DNA from: Paralichthys olivaceus
Taxonomy: Eukaryota; Chordata; Actinopteri; Pleuronectiformes; Paralichthyidae
Reading direction: 5' to 3'
Length of the DNA stretch: 64,000 nt
NCBI RefSeq assembly: GCF_024713975.1
Contig: NC_091105.1
Location: 17,430,439 to 17,494,438, forward strand
Part shown: positions 34,601-51,732 of the stretch, in pieces
How positions within the stretch are numbered: the stretch's first letter is position 1
How the letters are laid out: each line of letters begins with the position of its first letter
The notes under the pieces: model-generated
The model's input: the letters and a program-made list of their open reading frames with translations, nothing else
The model's database searches: none
What the model was told of the DNA's origin: nothing
Program-made: the position numbers and the translations under genes

Positions 34601-37600
34601 CTATCTAACCCATATAAACCACAGGATATGATATACTTGAGCTAAGGCATACACACTTAGCATTGGTTCCTGACCTAGTTTTGCTGTTAAGTCATGTCTT
34701 ATCTGAAGAGCCTTACAGTACTTCCTCTTGATTGCTCCACTGTCATGTGTGTGCTGTCTATAGCCTGTGTGTGCTGTCTGTAGCCTGTGGTTCCACAGTG
34801 CATGTGATGCAGGAGCACAAGTTTGTGTATGTACAAACTTTCAGTCTTGTGCTTTCACAAAACCGCAGTGTATCAACCTGAACTGTGTGGTACGTTGACT
34901 GTGCAGAGGCAGTTTGGTATGGACGGCAGAGGGGGCTACCGCAGACAGATGGAGAGCACCATGGAGAGAGCTGTGGCCAAGGGCCTCATGGCCCCGTCAG
35001 AATTTCATTGTAAGAGGGCTGAGATGATGGAGTCTCTGGCCTCTGGGGTTGATGATGGCCGAACCAGAACTCAGGGTATGTTTCTGCATGTCCTGCAACT
35101 ACAACTGTGCAAAATCAACACAGACATAGTTTCTGTGAGCGTTACCCTGTCACCTACACTGTACTCAACCTTTTATCCCTAGCTTAACATTATAATGATA
35201 ACACAGGCAATTTGATTACAAAGCCTATTCATTATGAAATCCTCCTTATTCTAGTAACTAGTAATAATGGTAATATTACTTCTGATAATAAATAATAGAT
35301 ATTCGGCAAATAATACTTGAACTGCTACTGCTGCTGTACTATCACTAATGATAATGTATCGACACATGGCGGTGAGTATGAGACAGAATTCTCATAAAAT
35401 TAGTTTTTTCCCATTATTAGCCTATCAGAGAGTAAAATGCAGGTCAACATCTCCATGCCTGTTGAAAGTACCTATTAAAATGACTATCTGTGCTAAGCAC
35501 TAATTCAGATGACTGATGGATGATATACAGTGACGAGTAGAAGTGTTTTTTTCCATGTGGGGTCTGAGAGACTAAGAAGGTGGTTTTCAAATGAGTTCTA
35601 ACTACATTTAGGTGGAAAGATGACCAATTCGTCAGAATGGAAAGATTGCTGCAAGACTTCATTAGAGTAGGAGGTGATGAATAGTAAATAATATAAATAA
35701 TATATTCCTCTTGCTGCAACCAGGTTTGTTATATTAAAAAAAACACATGATCAGTTATCAGATCATAGACTAATATAGATAGATAGATAAAAGTGACCTC
35801 GTATTTATGAGTCCACATTTAATTCACCTTTCTTTTAGTTATTGCTGTTACAATAGCCTTACTCTTCTTCTATTTACTTTTGATTAAATTAATTAAGGTG
35901 GTCAGGGGGAAGACAGTTCTTGGGGGTTGCTGCTTTAATATAGACAAAGAGAAGTGTATCTAACTCTTAGAAACTGTGTAACCATTGTTTTTATATCTAG
36001 TTACTTAAAAAAATTTAATAATATATTCTGGTGAATTGTAGTGTCTTTCTCTTAATTTTTTTTATTTGGCATATTCATACCCTTTAATACTACCATGTTC
36101 CACTAGAACAATTGATCAGGACTGTTGAGTTTATGTTCCTGCCCATCTGTCAGATTCCCAGAATTTGTCAACTCCCTGTTTCGGTCCATGTCTTTATCCT
36201 GAACCAGTTGTTCAACATTCCCACACCTTTCACAAAATGTTCTTTTAGTTGATCTCTGCGTGTGTACTAATTCCCCTAATGCTATATTCAGTTGCTTATA
36301 TAAACTACTCTGTGTTCTGCAAATTGAACAATGTAACAGGTTAATGAGTGACGGCACAGGCTGGAATCCAGCCCAGCAAGCTCAAAACTAATGCCAGCGT
36401 TCATTGCTGATATTAATCGAGGAAACAAAAATATTCTAAACAGAGTTTGTTGTATTTGTTACAACACTTCTGGTTCCTGAAGCCAGAGATCAAAAGGAAA
36501 ATATACAGTTTGACTGTTTCCGTTCTTGTGAGTGGGATTATATAGTCATAGCTCTAGTTGAACAAATGACAGGCCTTGTTTTCTGTTCATGAAAACCACT
36601 TCACTGTTCAGCGTTGGAGCCCAGCAGAAGTAATTACCACTTGAGATCACACTGTTCCTCAGCAAAAGGTACAAGGTGTTGCCAAAATGTGTCACCAACT
36701 CCCACAACAGTTCTTACAGTTGCCAAAGTCCCTTTATTGATCTTCAGGTTTGCATCTTGATGGAATCTGTCTTACATTCATTTTCAGAATTCAGTGGTCA
36801 AGTTTCCACTTTATTGATCAATTACTGGCTCTTTGGCTTTGCAATAAAAAAGTTTTCTGACAGAATCAGCACTATGTAAAAAACAGCTGCCCCTTCTTTC
36901 ATTTCATTAGACCGCTGTGTTGGCACAGTGGGGGTCCTGATGCTATGACAGGAGCAGGGCTGCTCGGCAAAGACGCTATTTGGCAACGCACAGTGTCAAC
37001 CAATTATTAAGAGCAGCTGTGCATTCATGGACACCAGATTCTCAATATTAAGAGACAGGATATGTTGTGCTGTGTTTCTGTGTCTGTAAAAGCTTAAAAA
37101 AAAATAATATTTGCATATTCCCTTTGTGCAATTGCTATACTGAAATGAAAGAAAATCCACACACTCTTTAGTCTGATGCTGCAATTTTAATTTATATTTT
37201 ATTTGAAAATAGGTTTGTCCCTAAGTCATGGCTGGCTACTTAAGTTTTATCTGTCAGGGCCCCCGATGCTCTGGAACTCCCCGTCTGACGAGATTGGGCT
37301 CGCCAACTCACTATCTATCTTTAAATCACTGCTCAAAACATATTTTTATAAGAAAGCATTTTTAACATGTGATTTGTAATTCTGGTACTACTGTGTTGTT
37401 TTAACTCCTTTATCCTATTTTTATCTTACTTTTATTGCAACCACATTTTATGTAATTTCTTAAATACGACAGCGTTTGACTCTGCTGCCTATGACAGTAG
37501 GTATTTAGTTTTTAAAAAAGAGGTAATGATCTACTGCTCATTATGACTTCTGCATCATGTAATTATGGCTTACGGTGTCATTATTAAAAAGTTGTGGTGA

Positions 37601-40600
37601 AGAGCTCATAAAATAGAACAATCAAACATGAGTCAACTGTTCTAGGCACTGTGGTACAGCACAGTATAAACAACAGTTTTAGCTGTGACTGTTATTTACA
37701 GATCAAAGTCTGATCTTATTGTGTCAGCAACATTACTCATGTGCTGCTGGAATGTCCTTAGCTGAACCCGTTTAACATGTACTCTCTTCACCTCTGTGTC
37801 TAGGTGTGGTCAAAGCATTACACGAATACTACCAGACTGAAAGTAGGGACTGTGTTCATGTGTGGCTGAGTGCTGACACAGACCACTACTGCTCCTCACC
37901 GGGGGACAAAGGTTGGGGCTGTGGATACAGAAACTTCCAGATGCTCATCTCTTCTCTACAATGCATAGACGTCTATTCTTCCTCACTACAAGGTGCACAA
38001 ACACTCCACCTGAAATCACCATTTCTTCTCTTTCTGATGATGATGATGATGATGATGATGTTATTTTCATGAGTGTATCTATGCCTTGTCATAATGTATG
38101 TGATTCACTGTTGACTGACTGATTTAAACATAAACTCTGTTACTTTCATGAGGATGCACACTGAGGTATTGTCATCTACGTACTAATTGAAAGTGCTCCA
38201 CTCTCTGTCATACCTGAAAGCTTAGTTAGAGCTGATGTTATTTGTGTATCGATGAATTCCCCTCAGCTTCCAGTTACTTAAGCTTGTGAACTCTATTTTT
38301 AGTTTTGTCAGTTACTGTATGTTTGTTGAAACTAGCGAGTATGAAGATTGTTAGATAACTGTCTGGCTGTGATGACAATCACACTCTTTGTTGTTGTAGA
38401 GATTCATAACTCTTTCTTGTCGTTAGTGGTTTAACAGCTGTAAAAGGACAAGCAGACTTGTTATTTCAATGATCGAACATTTTGTACTATCAAGCACTGC
38501 TGTGGTTGAAGTGGAACAATGTGGTCTGTGAGCCACCACCCGCAGCTACCAGTTAGCCAATAGTAGTATTTCACCACCACAAAAGCATGAAACAGCACGA
38601 TCCAAAATGTCTCAAAATACTTTAGGGTAGATATTTTCTTAATAAGTGAAGGATTGCAGGATATACTGAGAAGAATGAGTAAAACAGCTCTTCTAATGTT
38701 GCGGTGCTTTACTGCCTCTCCTCACCAAACACATTTCCCTTTCCATTTACTTGAGTGTCTCCTTGTCCTCCAGGTAAGGATGTGCCTAGTATCCCGCGGG
38801 TGCAGAGTATGATTGAGGAAGCTTGGAAAGAAGGCCTGGATCCACAAGGTGCATCCCACTTCAACCAGAAGCTGCAGGGAACACGAGCCTGGATTGGAGC
38901 CACAGAGATCTACTCCCTTCTCACCTCACTGGGAATCAGGTGAGCAACACTAGAGTTAAGCTTGAAGAATGACTGACACGAGTAACATAAGATCCTTTCA
39001 GACATGCACTGAACTCTGGAGAACCTCTGGACATTCTGCGGAGGGGCTGTATATGTGAATGCAAACGTCTGAGTGAGAGCCTCTGGACATTTTGCGGCAG
39101 TCCCCTGGTAAAAAGTCTGCAGAAAATCCGGAGAAGCTGATGAGAACACAGAAGATCCTCTGCAGGATTCACCGCACGCGAGCGGGGATGTCGATGACAT
39201 TTTTTACACAAGACAGACACACACACAAAAAATATCTCTTTGAAGATTGAAGTAAAGGAGATGAGAGCTTTTGGTGATGAATTGTAAAGCTGCCAATGTT
39301 AGATACAGATTATTGTTTTCCATCTTTGTAATGTTACGTGCAGAATTGAATCCAGAAACAAATCATCTGAATCGCTGATGAACTTTGGTGGCTGGTGTCA
39401 ACACATTACTGCCCTACCACTAAAAGTAACATGGACGTAAAGAGTCTCAAAGGATCTAATGCAAGACCTGTGGATGGTTTAAACTAAAAAGATAATTACG
39501 TAATGATAATTACATCATAGCAAAATCAGAGGAATGAGATCGGTCCACAGACTGTCCCTGACCCTGATGATATAAAGCCTGATATAAAACAATGATTAAA
39601 AAATATAAAGGAAATGGGTTTGATTCAGTATCAGTCACAGAGAGTGTCGAGCTGTCGTCAGGCCCTCAGAGTGTCATTCAGGTCACATTTTATTTGTGAC
39701 TTTAAATCTCTCTGAAGCTGGAGGGGGTAATGTCTCGGTGGAATGTAATCAAAAGTAAGGCCTGTACTGCATGTGTTTTTTAGTGCCCGCATCATCGACT
39801 TTCATCAGCCAACGGGCCCTGGTGGCACCCACCCACGGCTGTTTGAGTGGGTGAAGCAGTACTACTGTCAATCCAGCAGGAGCAGCAGACTGCCTCCCCG
39901 ACTCAACCAGACCTCGCTGCCGCCACTTTACCTGCAGCACCAAGGTACACATTCACACCACCAACACACCCTCTGTCACACACTGACTGACCACATCTTT
40001 GTTTCTGTAGCTGGATGATGTGGATGATGCCCTCAGTTGCTGAGCTGATTGGTTAACTGAGTATTTTAAACAGATGTGTGGCTTGAGAAGACGGTCGTTA
40101 TGCAATCGTAGAACTCTTTGGCCAATAAACCAGTGGCATAAAATGATCATTTTAGAGGCCTTGGAGCCAGCGTAAACCTCAGATGGCTTTTAAATTGTCC
40201 AGTCTTAACATAACATTTACACTTTACTTAAAACTATGGAGAATTTTAAAAGTTGTTTCTCAGTTAGTCCAACGCAAGTGTGAGTTGTATTGAGCCATTT
40301 TCTGACATGACCTCCGGGGGAGGTCAGAAGAATTGTCAGACTTTAACACTTGAACAACGCAGCAGGAGATTCTCTGCTCAGACATGTTCACAACAACACA
40401 GACATCTCCAGTGTTCAGGTGAGGGCTGGTGCAGCAGGTAGAGGCAGGACTCCTTTGTCAATGTCCTCTGAGTGTGTGGCACCACTTTTGAATCAGCAGA
40501 TATGTTTTGTTTTTTTAGTTGCATACAAAACTGCTGCTTGCAAAATTTCAATAAGGAGAAAGGAAGTGGACGCTGAACTGAGCTGGTTTTATGAGTTGTG

Positions 40601-43007
40601 GAGTTTGAAAGAGGAGAGTGTTTACTATCTCGAGGTTGAATGAAAAGATCCCGCTGAGTTGCGATGCTGGAAATGTTGCATCCAGTGTTTTTGGGAGCAA
40701 AAGCTGTCTTGGCCTTCGCTGCTTAAGTTTTATCTTTTAAACTGCCTCTCATCTGTCCACCAAATAAATTAACATCTTTTTTCTCCTTTAACATATTTGT
40801 GGAAGGAGAGCGAATCATTTTCATTAAGCTAATGATCTTTTTCCTGCTCTGCTGAAACAGTGATACTCTTTCTACACTGGCGTTTTTCCAAATATGTGTA
40901 GATCTTTTTGTTTTCTAATCCTTCACTTGATAACATAAGTTCAGGTTTCCTGTTTACACTGCTGTGTCTGAAATCAAGTTGCTGCAAGATCAGGTTACTC
41001 CAGTACATGGAGTGTGGACTGCAGAGGCTGTACTCACATTAGTCACTCTCTGTTTGTCTGTGCTGTTTCCAGTTAGATCAGGAGGCAAGATTTTCTATAA
41101 ATGTCTTAGTTTTATCTTGACTCTGAGTTTATCCGGTTTAGGATTAAAACTGGGTTTAGTCCTGATTTAAGATCAGATTGAGGTAACTAATAACTTAATT
41201 CTAAAGAATATTCTGTCTATTCAGTCTGTCATTTGAATGAGAACATTATCTCAGATATTAAAATATCCTAAATGAATAAAACATAAACCACACACAACCA
41301 AAACAATAAATAAAATGGACACTGGCTCTGTTAACAAAAACTGCTCTTGAATAAATATTAAACATTTGGGACATGATATATTTTTAACAGCTCAGTAAAC
41401 TTGATGGTTATGATTTAGATGAACTTTTAGCTTTGTATTGTATTAGGTTAGTATTACAGCATTATCATTTTGTGTGTGCGTGTGTTCTGCTCATCACATT
41501 CAGTACTGTTCAGATCCGAATAACTTGTGATCAGTGTTGGTGTTTATTGTTTAAGAGTAAAGTGAGTGCAGGTCAGCAGGAGTGTGGATGGAGGACACTC
41601 AGACAGACTCTGTATATAAAAAAGTAAAGTACCTGGCATATAGAGGCTCGAGCCCTTCTGCATTCGCCGCAAGGTCGGTTACAACTCGGCCCTTTTCTGC
41701 AAGTCTTCACTGCTCTCTTGCCCAATTTCACGCCTACTGTCCCATCAGTAAGCGTGAAAAGCCCCAAAAATATCTTGAGAAAATTTGAGAAAAAAGTCCA
41801 TCAGCACAGACCGACTTTGTCTCAACATGCCTCCTCTAACCCTTACCAAACAAACATTAGGAAACAGTACATTTGTTCTGTACATGGTGTGTGTGTGCGT
41901 GTTTGTGTGTGTGTTTGTGTGTGTGTTTGTGTGTGTGTTTGTGTGTGTGCATGTGTGTGCTTGTGTGTGCGTGCGGGTGTGCGCGTGTGCACGCGTGTGT
42001 GTGTGTGACTGAGTCAGAATAAACCACAGCTTGTGAGTTCATGGTGATGATGGAGCCTAATGTGCCTCACTGAATTCACTCCGGGAATTTATTTTGGAAA
42101 GTTTTCCACACCATGTTTAAACTTTTGAGATGTGGAAGCTTCATGGTGATTCTTGTCTGTTGTTCATGTGCTTTGTGTGTTCTGTTCTAGTGTGTGTGTT
42201 CATCAGGAAATTGCTTTGCACAGACTTTAGCACAAACATTTGTTGGTAAATGTGAGACGTCTGCTTCATAACCACAAACAAGGAGGGGAGTTAGGAAATA
42301 AACTTTTGGTGGAGTAATGTATTATAAAGTGACCATTCTCACTCTGTGACAGACAGCCAGTCTTTCCCTTCACTGTCACCAATGCAAACAGCATTCTTCT
42401 TTCCAAAAAGGTAGGAAAACATAATGTGTAACCCAGTTCTTTTTGAGCACAGTTGTCCCCTTTTCTCTCTCCTCTGTTCCCCCTACAGGTCACAGCCACT
42501 CCATAGTCGGTCTAGAGCAGAAGAAGAATGGTAGCCTTTGCCTCTTGGTTCTGGATCCTGGCTCGTCCGTATCAGACACCAGGAAGCTGCTGAGCAGGGA
42601 CACCATCTCTACAGCTGTCCGCCACATCAGGAAGTTCCCCAGCAGCCTCAAGCACAAACAGTACCAAGTGGTGGTAGTACATGGCCTCTTATCTGCTGAC
42701 GAGAAACAGGTGAAGTGTGTGTGTGTGTGTGCGCGCGGGCGTGTTTAGCTGTTTTTTTTGACTGAACAAGTTGAATCCTTCGTCTGTTTGGTACTTCAGG
42801 TTTAGTTACTTCATGTGCATGTTCTTGTCATTGACCACACGAAGACCTTGTTTGAAGGTCTTTTCAGTACTTGAATTAGAAGTCTGCAGACTATGAATGA
42901 GTGCTGATTAAAATGCTCTTTATCTGTGTATCAACACTCTTTGTTGTCTGCTTTTACAGATTAGCATCTTGAATTCTAGGACACTGAGTGCTGAAAGGAT
43001 CCCATGA
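31695..43007 (+). CDS. zup1: zinc finger-containing ubiquitin peptidase 1 (K63-specific deubiquitinase)
   Basis: Ten coding exons: 31695-32235, 32307-32408, 33657-33767, 33887-33999, 34907-35075, 37804-37992, 38774-38939, 39784-39944, 42489-42709 and 42960-43007, totalling 1821 bases and 606 aa; human ZUP1 is 578. All junctions are GT-AG and in phase. Four C2H2-type fingers: two at the N terminus (CDICGEDI, CPLCSLSG), then CPMCALVC and CPMCSVVC, the last being the ubiquitin-binding finger in the family. A MIU-like helix (LALARQLQQEEEEQRRR) precedes the papain-like catalytic domain, with nucleophile C385 in KGWGCGYRNFQ, H519 in GHSHSIVG and D540 in LVLDPG. The H-to-D spacing (21) equals human H491/D512. 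The end is LSAERIP. Family role: cleaves long K63-linked ubiquitin chains, nuclear, linked to replication and DNA-damage tolerance. Exon 4 has a tandem NAGNAG acceptor. The catalytic triad is intact. Confidence 0.95.
32935..33168 (+). repeat. LINE (L2-like) 3' end in zup1 intron
   Basis: Translated, the segment reads SVEIFKKLLKHHLFTKTF, the usual C terminus of these elements. It is followed by aagcgtctttgggtcctgtg and an ATT-repeat tail at 33152-33168. 5'-truncated and dead. Confidence 0.65.
37195..37380 (+). repeat. LINE reverse transcriptase C-terminal remnant in zup1 intron
   Basis: The segment translates to PPMLWNSPSDEIGLANSL and SIFKSLLKTYFYKKAF, typical of the ends of fish non-LTR elements. 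Truncated on both sides. Confidence 0.6.
38035..38061. repeat. GAT microsatellite
   Basis: About nine GAT units just after zup1 exon 6, in the intron. Confidence 0.85.
38985..39300. mobile_element. diverged MITE related to 4760-5152, in zup1 intron
   Basis: It begins gatcctttcagacatgcactg and shares phrases with the minus-strand reading of 4760-5152: ggctgtatatgtgaatgcaa, gagagcctctgg, agcttttggtgat. Not coding. Limits are approximate. Confidence 0.5.
40298..40430. mobile_element. terminal fragment of the same MITE family
   Basis: Tttctgacatgacctccggg and gttcacaacaacacagacatct match the left end of 4760-5152 (tttcagacatgacttctgg, gttcacaacaacacagacat). Confidence 0.5.
41885..42007. repeat. 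GT-rich microsatellite in zup1 intron
   Basis: Interrupted GT/GTTT/GC tract of about 120 bases; ORFs over it are artefacts. Confidence 0.9.
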
Positions 43008-43144
43008 GCAGTGGCACGCTTCGATAGCTCTTCTGTCTCATCTGTTTGTTTTAACTGTGGACACATCTTGTATTTCTCACACCAAAAGCTGTTTAATGAT
43101 GTTTGCTAATAAATTTTAGAATTTTTTTAAATGTTTCAAATAAA
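43008..43144 (+). terminator. zup1: zup1 3' UTR with polyadenylation signals
   Basis: Two AATAAA hexamers, at 43108-43113 and 43139-43144, follow the stop codon by about 100 and 130 bases, giving a short 3' UTR. Confidence 0.6.
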
Positions 43145-43187
43145 CTATTTGCTCTTCATGCCATCCAGTCATTTACTACTTTTCAAC

Positions 43188-43220
<33 letters not shown>

Positions 43221-43235
43221 TCACATTGTGTAACT

Positions 43236-43310
43236 CAGTGGTTCTCAAACTTTTTCTGACCCGCCCCCTTTGGAGGAAGAAGAATCTCTGTTTGAGTTTG
43301 AGAATCACTG
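43236..43310. mobile_element. 75-base hAT-type mini-MITE with 8-base target duplication
   Basis: Ends CAGTGGTTCTCAAAC and, on the other strand, CAGTGATTCTCAAAC form about 15-base terminal inverted repeats. The flanks carry an exact 8-base duplication, gtgtaact at 43228-43235 and 43311-43318, the hAT signature. No coding capacity. A CA tract (about 43190-43220) lies immediately upstream. Confidence 0.8.
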
Positions 43311-43554
43311 GTGTAACTGATGATACAACAGGGTTTCAACTTCTACTGTGCAATACAAATGGAATGATGAGTGATTTCAACAGCTGCTCAGGTTTTCATG
43401 TGGTGTTTTAATGGATGAGGTCAAAGGCCTCCACTAACGTCGTAAGGAATTATTACACTTTCATAAGATAGAAGATTAACCTTCAGGGAAATCATTACAT
43501 GCTTAATGAGTGTGTCTGCCATCTGTTTACTGAGCCGGTGCTGCCCTCAAACAA

Positions 43555-43612
43555 TGCATGAGCTGAGGTTTGGCACTATACAAATGGAATTAAACTGAAT
43601 TCAAATGAGTTG
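43555..43612 (+). repeat. LINE-type 3' tail
   Basis: Tttggcactatacaaatgga followed by imperfect ATTAAACTGAATT-like repeats is the usual 3' end of fish LINEs. Confidence 0.5.
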
Positions 43613-45690
43613 AATGTGTCAGAAGCTAAGAGAGTTAGTACCTTGGATATACAGTTTCCTCCAGGAGACGGCCGGTTGGTCAATGCCCTGGGAAAAAGAT
43701 ATGACATGACGGAAATCACAACTGCATTTATTCAGTATTTTTTAATCAAATACTTACTTGGAGTGGGACAAAGTACTGATAAGGCAATATACCATCACTC
43801 TGTCTGATGAGATACAATTATCAATATGCTTCTGCCAATTTCAGTTTACTTTATAATATATAGTTTGGACTTTTACCGGTTAATGGTTATTTATACAAGT
43901 TACAGTGTGGTTGTTAAAGAGTAAAAAGACTTTTGAGCATTGTTTTATTTCAGTTTGTGTCTATGAAACTGACAGACTGCAGTGAATAAACACAAATCCT
44001 GAACTCTACCTATTCAGGGGCATTTTGTATTTTCCTTCAGTTTTTCATCAGTTGTACCATTGAAGTATTGTCTTGCAATATATTGATTATCACAGAATGT
44101 ATCCTGATATTATCAAAATTGCAGGCCACGTATTGCATATTGTATCATTCCCCTTCGATTCCCCCCCAAATATTAACTCACAAATGTACGCATCAGTTGA
44201 CCCATGACATTACTTTCATATTCATTATTCACCATTAGCTGACAAAGTTTGTTGCAGTTAACAGATGCAGAAAAAAATGAAATAAAGTGGATTTTTAGTT
44301 AATTATCTTAGGTTTTATTAAAGAAATAGAACAAATTGGTCAAAATGTGTAATTTTGTCTAACCAACCAAAGCTCAGAATAATCTGCAAGACAAGGGAGT
44401 TATATAAAACAAGACAGAATATCCTCCCAATGTAAAGGCAATCTTACAAATGGGTGAAAGAGCAAGTGGTGTCCCTGTGAGCTGTAGCGTGGGAGGTTTG
44501 CAGACTGTCCATTTGGACTCAAACTGTTGCTCCCTCAAAGTACCAGTACACCTGAAGGGAGACTGAGCAGGGTTGTGAAGAAGAAGTCAGTATCCAGATG
44601 TGCACAGCTGACACTGCTGCCAGATGAGCCTCTGCTGCCCTACAGGAAGTGGATATTCACATTTCTGTGATTTTATTGTATTGAACTCAGTCCTGCCTCC
44701 AGTATTGCACTGGCCCTCGTTGCGGAAGCAGTCAGACGTAAAAAAGTTAGTGCACACATACGAAACTTTAATGATTGTTGTGAGCACATTTTCATTAAAA
44801 ATTACAATTAATCCGCAGTCGTCAAATCCTCAGATGCAGGGAGAACGTGGAGAGTTCTGTATTGGCTTGTGCAGCTAACACCAGAGCAATATTCCAGGAT
44901 TCAGTGGGCAGAACAAATACCCAGCTCGGGGAGCATCACTCAAACGGGAGCCCTGTAGGACGTCACATGGGGCTAGACATCTGAATGGCTTGTTCGAGCA
45001 CACATTTAGCCAAAGACACATGGGGGACATGTTAGAAAACCTTTAAAATGTGTATTTAGCATAATATGGGACTCATCTATAATTACATCTGCTGCCATTA
45101 TAGGGACACTCCAACATGGTCAGTTTGATCAAGCGACTTTTTCACAACTGGTTCTCTAGATGTCTCAAGCAAACCTCCCAGTGTTACAAACATCAAATCA
45201 CTGGAGAGGACTCAGGAGAGAATCTGAGTGATGCTTGTCAGGTTCATGTCAGGTGAACTGTAGTCAGGGGTTCAGCCTCTGCACTGGTGATCCAGAATGT
45301 GTATTATTTGGAACACCCTCTCACAGTCTCACTTCCAGTACTAGAAGTGCAGCTTATGCAACACCACACACTTGTTTTGGTTTCGATGTTGCATAAGCAG
45401 CATAGGATTTGTTCTGTTTATCACCTGACCCACCGACAGAGTAGCCTCCTGGGAGTCCCTTTCTTCCTTCCTTCCTTCTCTTCTCTTCTTCCTTCCGTCC
45501 TTGCCTCCCTCCCTGCCTCCTTGCCTCGCTCCACTCCTCTGTCATCACTTTGTTTGCTGGGGTGAACAGGGGTGTGGTGTCAACGAGCGGCTCTGTTTGT
45601 ACTCTGTGGCTGCGCGTTTTCTCAATGCGTAAAAACGCGTGCGCGACGCGCATCTCCACTTTTCGGCGAGTGAGGAGAGGTGGGACCTCG
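43613..45690. other. intergenic between zup1 and the sulfotransferase gene
   Basis: No exon is recognised. The rsph4a gene, which mammals have next to ZUP1, is not seen. A pyrimidine-rich CTTC/CCTT run lies at about 45465-45530, which makes the minus-strand ORF 45354-45767 unreliable. Confidence 0.45.
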
Positions 45691-45696
45691 GACACG

Positions 45697-45814
45697 TATT
45701 TATAGCAGCAATTTGCGATCATAAAAGGTGTTCCTGGTGGAAGAAGTGAGGGGATCATATTTAACACTGTGTGGACGTCTTTTCTTTAGCGTCGGACAGA
45801 GCAGCGAACAGCAG
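45697..45814 (+). promoter_or_regulatory. probable sulfotransferase promoter and first non-coding exon
   Basis: TATTTATAG at 45697-45705 and CATAAAAGG at 45719-45727 are TATA-like. A donor (agcag|gtaggc) follows 45814. About 60 bases upstream, GCGTG cores occur in a CpG-rich patch (45637-45641, in aaacgcgtgcgcgacgcg), compatible with aryl hydrocarbon receptor sites, but this is only a short-motif match. Confidence 0.4.
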
Positions 45815-45938
45815 GTAGGCAACATGTTGATAGAAGCGCACGATGATCGCATAACTTTGGGCTCTTATTAAATGGCTGTAAGGAGCCTAAGAACACATGG
45901 AGGAAAACACACCTGTCCTTTTTATTGATTTAGTGATC

Positions 45939-50136
<4,198 letters not shown>

Positions 50137-51098
50137 TCAGTTTTCTGCTCTCACAACAATTGCAAACAGTTGCAGCTCCATGAACTCTGCTTCACAGAAA
50201 CAGCGTCTGCTTCTGTTTCCCTGTGTATATTTTAGCATCTGAGCCTACATTTCAATTTACTGCAGTTTTCCACAGCCTTTCAGTTTCCTCCATTTTTTTC
50301 CATTCCTTTTAGTTCAAAAACCTATGCAAATCTTTATTGGGGTGTCTTTTAAAACCATTGTGATCATGGAATGACTTGAAAACCCTAATCAAGCTGCATT
50401 TACAACTAAATTACCATTAACTTTGACAATAATAGAAATGTCTTGCATACCGTTCTTATATATCTAATTTGTACTCAGTGAGTTAAACCATTGGATGTTC
50501 TGCGCTGCCAAATATATTGTATCAGTCTATATTTCCTTTCACATACGTCAGAGTTTATTGATGAAAATCACAGTGAAACCATGTTGTCTCAGTCTGTACA
50601 AGAGACCACACTCACTGCTTGTGCTCAGTTTCATAGGAATGAGACTCTAAGTGCAGGTGAGTAAACTAAACTTTGACTTCAACACCAATGACTCACCTAA
50701 ACATCAACCTTTTGACCGAATGACATAACATCCTCTGAAGCTCAAATAATCTAAATAATGCAGTTACACCTCTTTGTTTCCCTGAGAGCAGAGGCCTGTA
50801 CGTCCAAGCAAGTTCAATTTACCCAGATTATATTTTAGTTATCAGGCTTCTCTGAGCCTAACATCAGCCATCCTGATAACCTGTACTACAAAGCTGCTTG
50901 TCAACTGCCTCAGTTAACTCTGGCTCATGTGGCAGGGCCAGACTTATTTATTACAAACAACAGTCAGAACCATAAATAACGTATTAATATGATATGAGAA
51001 CAAACACTGATACCTGCAGCAAAATTTAGATATAGCGACAAAAAAAGTGCCAATATGATCATGTGACAAGAAAAGAAACACTAGGCATGATAGGGTAG
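50137..51098 (+). other. sulfotransferase 3' UTR and downstream sequence
   Basis: No coding content. The nearest perfect AATAAA on plus with a GT-rich follow-on is far away (52501-52506), so the true end of the transcript cannot be fixed from sequence. Confidence 0.35.
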
Positions 51099-51100
51099 TT

Positions 51101-51730
51101 AAAGGGATAGTTCGCCCAAAAATTCCAATTCACTCATTATCTAATCACCACTATGCCGATGGAAGGGTGAGTGACGTGATTGAGTCCCTGTTTCATATTG
51201 GGGTAGCGATGATGTGAAGATGATGAAGGAATCTCCGATGACACCGTCTTGATTGTATAAAAGGTTTATTACAAAAAGTTCAGCATAAATGCAAGCACTG
51301 CAGTCTGCCTGGAGAGAGATCCGGGGCCAATGTGAATCTCTTCTGCCTAACAGCTTCAACTCCCTGTTTATATAGGTGAGTTTTTTTCGTGAATCTGTAG
51401 AAAACACATCTGGCTTTCCTCCAGTTCAAATTTAGGGTGACAGTTAGAGCCATGATCTAATGCCCTAATGTATACATTCAGTTTATATCCGACAACCTTA
51501 ACCTCCTCCGATTGTCCCAGGGCCTATGGGCCTCAGACCTAGAGATCAGCTTCCTTTAAAAAGAACACAATACATGGCATTTCAGACACCACATCCCAAA
51601 AATCTTTTGGAGTTCCAGGGGTAAACAGTGTTTATTTAATTGACACTGTTTCGAGTTGTATTTAAACTCACCCCTCCATCGGCATAGTAGATAATGAGTG
51701 AATTTTCCTTTTGGGGGGAACTATCCCCTT
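51101..51730. mobile_element. piggyBac-like non-autonomous element with TTAA target duplication
   Basis: Both ends are flanked by TTAA (51099-51102 and 51729-51732). The left end AAAGGGATAGTTCGCCCAAA and the right end read in reverse (AAGGGGATAGTTCCCCCCAA) form an inverted repeat that extends about 70 bases, including tcactcattatct and atgccgatgga at both ends. The middle has no open transposase frame, so it is a MITE. A fragment of the family lies at 270-500. Confidence 0.75.
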
Positions 51731-51732
51731 AA

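Noticed and set aside
43145-45690. Expected rsph4a between zup1 and rwdd1
   Set aside because: No radial-spoke-head coding exon was recognised on either strand here or at 50137-53136.
45354-45767. 137-residue minus-strand ORF upstream of the sulfotransferase gene
   Set aside because: It runs through a pyrimidine-rich CTTC tract and the likely promoter; the Arg/Lys/Glu/Gly-rich product is compositional.
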